Source: CAYRIF01 sp964424205 (lineage in GTDB: Bacteria; Bacteroidota; Bacteroidia; Cytophagales; Cyclobacteriaceae). From it: a DNA stretch of 19,480 nt. The notes beneath the pieces were generated by a model, which worked only from the letters and a program-made list of their open reading frames with translations, did not search any database and was not told the origin of the DNA. Where the stretch lies: contig CAYRIF010000030.1 of the NCBI GenBank assembly GCA_964424205.1, positions 1-19,480 on the forward strand, read 5' to 3'. The position numbers were made by a program, and so were the translations under genes. Positions 17,131 through 19,480 of the stretch are shown here, in pieces (position 1 is the stretch's first letter; every line of letters starts with the position of its first letter).

Positions 17131-17207
17131 ATAGTCACAAGGGGTCATGACTCCTTAGCCTAACTTGAAAAATGGTCATTGTAAAGTGCACCATATCAAT
17201 GTATTAC

Positions 17208-17262
17208 GACTTTCATTTTTGCAATTGGGGTACTACTTTTGTTTTTCTAACAAAGGGGTCTG
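17208..17262. repeat. 55-bp direct repeat, left copy (at assembly gap)
   Basis: It starts GACTTTCATTTTTGCAATTG and ends AGGGGTCTG. It is identical over all 55 bases to 17363-17417. It ends exactly at the first N. Each copy contains a small bulged hairpin (CTTTTGTT with AACAAAG). Confidence 0.95.
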
Positions 17263-17362
17263 NNNNNNNNNNNNNNNNNNNNNNNNNNNNNNNNNNNNNN
17301 NNNNNNNNNNNNNNNNNNNNNNNNNNNNNNNNNNNNNNNNNNNNNNNNNNNNNNNNNNNNNN
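17263..17362. other. Assembly gap of exactly 100 N
   Basis: A 100-base N run is the usual placeholder for a scaffold gap of unknown length. The true content and size are not known. Any reading frame across it is meaningless. Confidence 0.98.
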
Positions 17363-17417
17363 GACTTTCATTTTTGCAATTGGGGTACTACTTTTGTTTT
17401 TCTAACAAAGGGGTCTG
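17363..17417. repeat. 55-bp direct repeat, right copy (at assembly gap)
   Basis: It begins at the first base after the N run and matches 17208-17262 exactly. The match limits coincide with both contig ends, which points to a k-mer overlap left by the assembler or to a collapsed tandem repeat. Confidence 0.95.
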
Positions 17418-17448
17418 GTATATAGTTTTTCATTTTTGTTGTTATTGA

Positions 17449-17530
17449 CACAAACCACGGAGAAATGAGAAAAAAAACTGTTAAATTTCACTAAGTTAAC
17501 GACTATGTTGAGGGCACATACCACGGAGAA
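17449..17530. repeat. Two copies of a CACAnACCACGGAGAA motif
   Basis: CACAAACCACGGAGAA (17449-17464) and CACATACCACGGAGAA (17515-17530) match at 15 of 16 bases, 66 bases apart. ACCACGGAG-type words are frequent in Bacteroidota intergenic regions, from general knowledge. They are probably remnants of a dispersed intergenic repeat. Confidence 0.5.
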
Positions 17531-17563
17531 GAATTTTTTGGAATTCGTAATTTGAGAAAAAAT

Positions 17564-18751
17564 TCAAACCTTCCTACAAACCAAAACCAAAGGTTTCTCA
17601 TCCATTCCCGTCGTGGCAAATAAATACGTGTCACCTCCAGGTCTAATGCCAGTCTTTTTTCTAATCTGCTCCACCGTATTTGGAAAATTTCGGACGGTAA
17701 TATTTGCCTTTTTGTTGGGTAGAAGTTTTAACAATGTCTTTTTATCATATTTGCAAGTGCTTTCACAAATAAAAACCCTTCCTGGAAAACCTTCTATATG
17801 TTTATCAGAAGTGTACAAATGACTATTCATATGAAGCTTTTCTAACTGGAAAAATTTGGCAATTGACCGATAGGCTCCTGCTTTTAGAATAGCGGCGTTG
17901 GGCTCGTAGATGTAACCTTTGGGCATCCCTAAAGTAACTTCCGCTGTTAATTCATCTTTTTTATAAAAACTGAACGCCTCTTTTATTTTTTGATTTTTTA
18001 AGTTAACTGTTGTTATTTCTGCTTCGCCAGAAAAATTCTTTTCCAATAAGTACAACACTTCCTTGCAGTCGTTTTTTACGGCTACAACATATACTTTTGA
18101 TACGTTTTTGAGCTGTGTGAGCGCTTCCTGAATGTCGAGCATCGGTGCTGTTTTCAAAAGTATTTTATCCGTCACCTCAAATATTTTTTCTTTTAATGCT
18201 ACTATATTTGGTTGGCTATCCTTGAGTTTAAAAATTTTAGAATTATGCTCTCCTCTCCTTGCTGGATCCAGATAAATACAATCTGCTTGGTGTTTATTAT
18301 CTTTCAAAAAACTAGAAGCATCCGAATGATGAACCGCAATATTATCAGCCCGTAATTTTGCGAAATTGTGCGTTGCTAAGGCGCATAAGTTGGCCTCTTT
18401 TTCAACATAATGAATGCTTTTAAATGCCTTGCTGAAGTAATAGCTGTCCACTCCTGTCCCACCAGTGAGGTCTATAAGTACTTCTCCATTCAAAATTTCA
18501 GCTTTGTATTTAGCCGTTAGTTCAGAAGAGCATTGCTCCATAGGCAGACTAGGCGGAAAAATAATTTCATCTGTTTGATGCCAGGTAGCAAGTTTTGTTC
18601 TTGCTTTTTGCCGCGCTTTTATTTGTTGAACTACCGCTTTAATCGGGATGTTAGGATACTTTTTTTCATTCAGTGCCAGCTCAAAAATATCATCATTTTC
18701 ATGCGCCAAGATAAACGCTTGAATATTTGCCGATGAAAGTAGATGACTCAA
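17564..18751 (-). CDS. Class I SAM-dependent methyltransferase with THUMP-like C-terminus
   Basis: This is a 395-residue predicted methyltransferase. The N-terminal helical part (about 1-60) is followed by a Rossmann domain with the SAM motif VLIDLTGGTGVDSYYF (91-106), the acidic strand YVEKEANL (115-122) and the motif-IV-like IYLDPARR (159-166). The C-terminal part, ending NITVRNFPNTVEQIRKKTGIRPGGDTYLFAT, resembles the THUMP-like domain attached to these enzymes in Bacteroidota. The substrate is unknown; RNA or protein is possible. The only start near the conserved N-terminus is TTG at 18751-18749: the frame is closed by TAG at 18763-18761 and the next Met is at about residue 71. That TTG overlaps the asd stop as TTGA, suggesting translational coupling. 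Confidence 0.87.
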   Translation of the reverse strand: MSHLLSSANIQAFILAHENDDIFELALNEKKYPNIPIKAVVQQIKARQKARTKLATWHQTDEIIFPPSLPMEQCSSELTAKYKAEILNGEVLIDLTGGTGVDSYYFSKAFKSIHYVEKEANLCALATHNFAKLRADNIAVHHSDASSFLKDNKHQADCIYLDPARRGEHNSKIFKLKDSQPNIVALKEKIFEVTDKILLKTAPMLDIQEALTQLKNVSKVYVVAVKNDCKEVLYLLEKNFSGEAEITTVNLKNQKIKEAFSFYKKDELTAEVTLGMPKGYIYEPNAAILKAGAYRSIAKFFQLEKLHMNSHLYTSDKHIEGFPGRVFICESTCKYDKKTLLKLLPNKKANITVRNFPNTVEQIRKKTGIRPGGDTYLFATTGMDEKPLVLVCRKV

Positions 18752-19480
18752 CCCACTAAACTATTTTCAACAAGGTATTCTGCTATTTGTACGGCGTTGG
18801 TCGCTGCTCCTTTTCTTAAATTGTCGGCGACAATCCACATATTTAGTGTGTTTGCCTGTGACTCATCCCTGCGCAAACGTCCTATAAATACCTCATCACG
18901 ATGGTGGGCGTTGATTGGCATGGGATACTTTAAGTTTTTGACATCATCTTCTACGATAATTCCATCCATTTCGCTCAAAATTCTCCTTACCTCTTCTAAA
19001 TCAAAATCCTTTTTAAACGCTACATTGACCGACTCTGAATGTCCGCCCATAACAGGAATTCTAACTGCGGTTGCCGTAATATTCAAGCTATCATCTCCAA
19101 GAATCTTTTTGGTTTCATTCACCATTTTCATCTCTTCTTTGGTATAGCCATTTTCCTCAAAAACGTCAATATGTGGCAATGCATTCAGGTCTATTTGGTA
19201 CGGATACACTTTTTCTCCATCGATGCCCGCTCTTTCATTCATCAACTGATCCACCGCTGCTTTGCCCGTTCCGGAAACCGACTGGTACGTAGAGATAACA
19301 AGTCTTTTTATTTTATATGCCTTGTGCAGTGGTGCCAATGCCAGTACCAATTGTATGGTCGAGCAATTCGGGTTGGCGATAATTTTATCGGTTACGCTCA
19401 GCTCATTGGCATTGATTTCCTGGACCACCAATTTGTTATTTGGGTTCATTATCCATGCCGATGAGTTATCAATCACTGTT
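18748..19480 (-). CDS. asd: Aspartate-semialdehyde dehydrogenase, N-terminus beyond the right edge
   Basis: This enzyme reduces L-aspartyl-4-phosphate with NADPH to aspartate semialdehyde, the branch point to lysine/diaminopimelate, threonine and methionine. The frame is open to the window edge; the GTG at 19476 is internal (TVIDNSSAW). About 90 N-terminal residues with the NADP fold are missing, judged from the usual distance to the catalytic Cys. Visible: the nucleophilic Cys in ANPNCSTIQ (codon 19365-19363), TYQSVSGTG, and the catalytic His in GGHSESVNV (codon 19041-19039), then the dimerisation part ending GAATNAVQIAEYLVEN. The SAW-IM and VVQEIN residues differ from the more usual SAWRM and VVPEVN but are not catalytic. 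The stop TGA overlaps the TTG start of the downstream methyltransferase gene. Confidence 0.95.
   Translation of the reverse strand, partial: TVIDNSSAWIMNPNNKLVVQEINANELSVTDKIIANPNCSTIQLVLALAPLHKAYKIKRLVISTYQSVSGTGKAAVDQLMNERAGIDGEKVYPYQIDLNALPHIDVFEENGYTKEEMKMVNETKKILGDDSLNITATAVRIPVMGGHSESVNVAFKKDFDLEEVRRILSEMDGIIVEDDVKNLKYPMPINAHHRDEVFIGRLRRDESQANTLNMWIVADNLRKGAATNAVQIAEYLVENSLVG

Larger units (their letters stand above)
16892..17563. other. 672-bp gene-free region between the fad and asd operons
   Basis: No supportable gene lies here. It holds a small CCCCG/CGGGG hairpin (16922-16936), a long imperfect hairpin (16952-17006), two perfect stem-loops (17059-17089 and 17096-17130), a near-palindrome of 18 bases with one G-T pair (17139-17156), a 55-bp direct repeat around 100 N, and two 16-base repeat copies. 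An AT-only stem apart from one G-C pair (17531-17539 with 17557-17565) overlaps the methyltransferase stop. The two flanking operons converge on it, so terminators are expected. Confidence 0.8.

Noticed and set aside
17208..17417. CRISPR array based on the flanking direct repeat
   Set aside because: There are only two copies, 55 bases is long for a CRISPR repeat, the spacer is all N, and no cas genes are present.
17165..17425. Open frames running across the N run
   Set aside because: They depend on 100 unknown bases, and each half is just the 55-bp repeat. There is no protein signal.
16892..17563. tRNA or other known RNA gene in the gene-free region
   Set aside because: No cloverleaf, CCA-type acceptor or rRNA-like sequence was found on either strand.

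Overview
The window looks like chromosomal DNA from a member of the Bacteroidota, probably a Cytophagales- or Flavobacteriia-like bacterium. It is AT-rich, has no clear Shine-Dalgarno sites, and carries promoter boxes of the Bacteroidota type (TAnnTTTG) in front of proB and the marR-fad operon. It also has a four-helix-bundle (23S rRNA intervening-sequence type) gene and ACCACGGAG-like intergenic repeats, both common in that phylum. A run of exactly 100 N shows that this is a draft scaffold. The lineage below phylum is inference.

Layout, left to right. (1) 3-4760: a large alpha-2-macroglobulin-family protein, cut by the left edge, with its CxEQ thioester motif intact. (2) 4765-4835: a long inverted repeat. 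(3) 4932-6233: a secreted TPR-like protein of unknown role. (4) 6383-8686: proB-proA, the first two steps of proline synthesis. (5) 8687-10395, minus strand: a pepP-ridA-family pair that converges on proA with no spacer. (6) 10507-16891: a beta-oxidation operon, marR-fadN-(broken four-helix-bundle gene)-fadA-fadE. It is headed by a perfect 26-bp palindrome beside a -7 box, which is a strong candidate operator for the MarR protein. (7) 16892-17563: a gene-free stretch with several stem-loops, the assembly gap flanked by an exact 55-bp direct repeat, and two short dispersed-repeat copies. (8) 17564-19480, minus strand: asd (cut by the right edge) followed by a THUMP-like SAM-dependent methyltransferase that seems to start at TTG, overlapping the asd stop.

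How the genes work together. FadE oxidises acyl-CoA to enoyl-CoA. FadN hydrates it with its C-terminal crotonase domain and oxidises the 3-hydroxyacyl-CoA with its N-terminal dehydrogenase domain. FadA releases acetyl-CoA by thiolysis. This matches the fadN-fadA-fadE set of Bacillus subtilis in content and order, but a MarR protein is encoded at the head of the operon. ProB and ProA convert glutamate to glutamate-5-semialdehyde. PepP releases N-terminal residues that precede proline.

I see no phage, CRISPR array, transposase or obvious defence system. The points most worth a second look are the exact 55-bp repeat at the gap, the single in-frame TAA in the four-helix-bundle gene inside the fad operon, the 26-bp operator palindrome, and the TTG-initiated, stop-overlapping methyltransferase.
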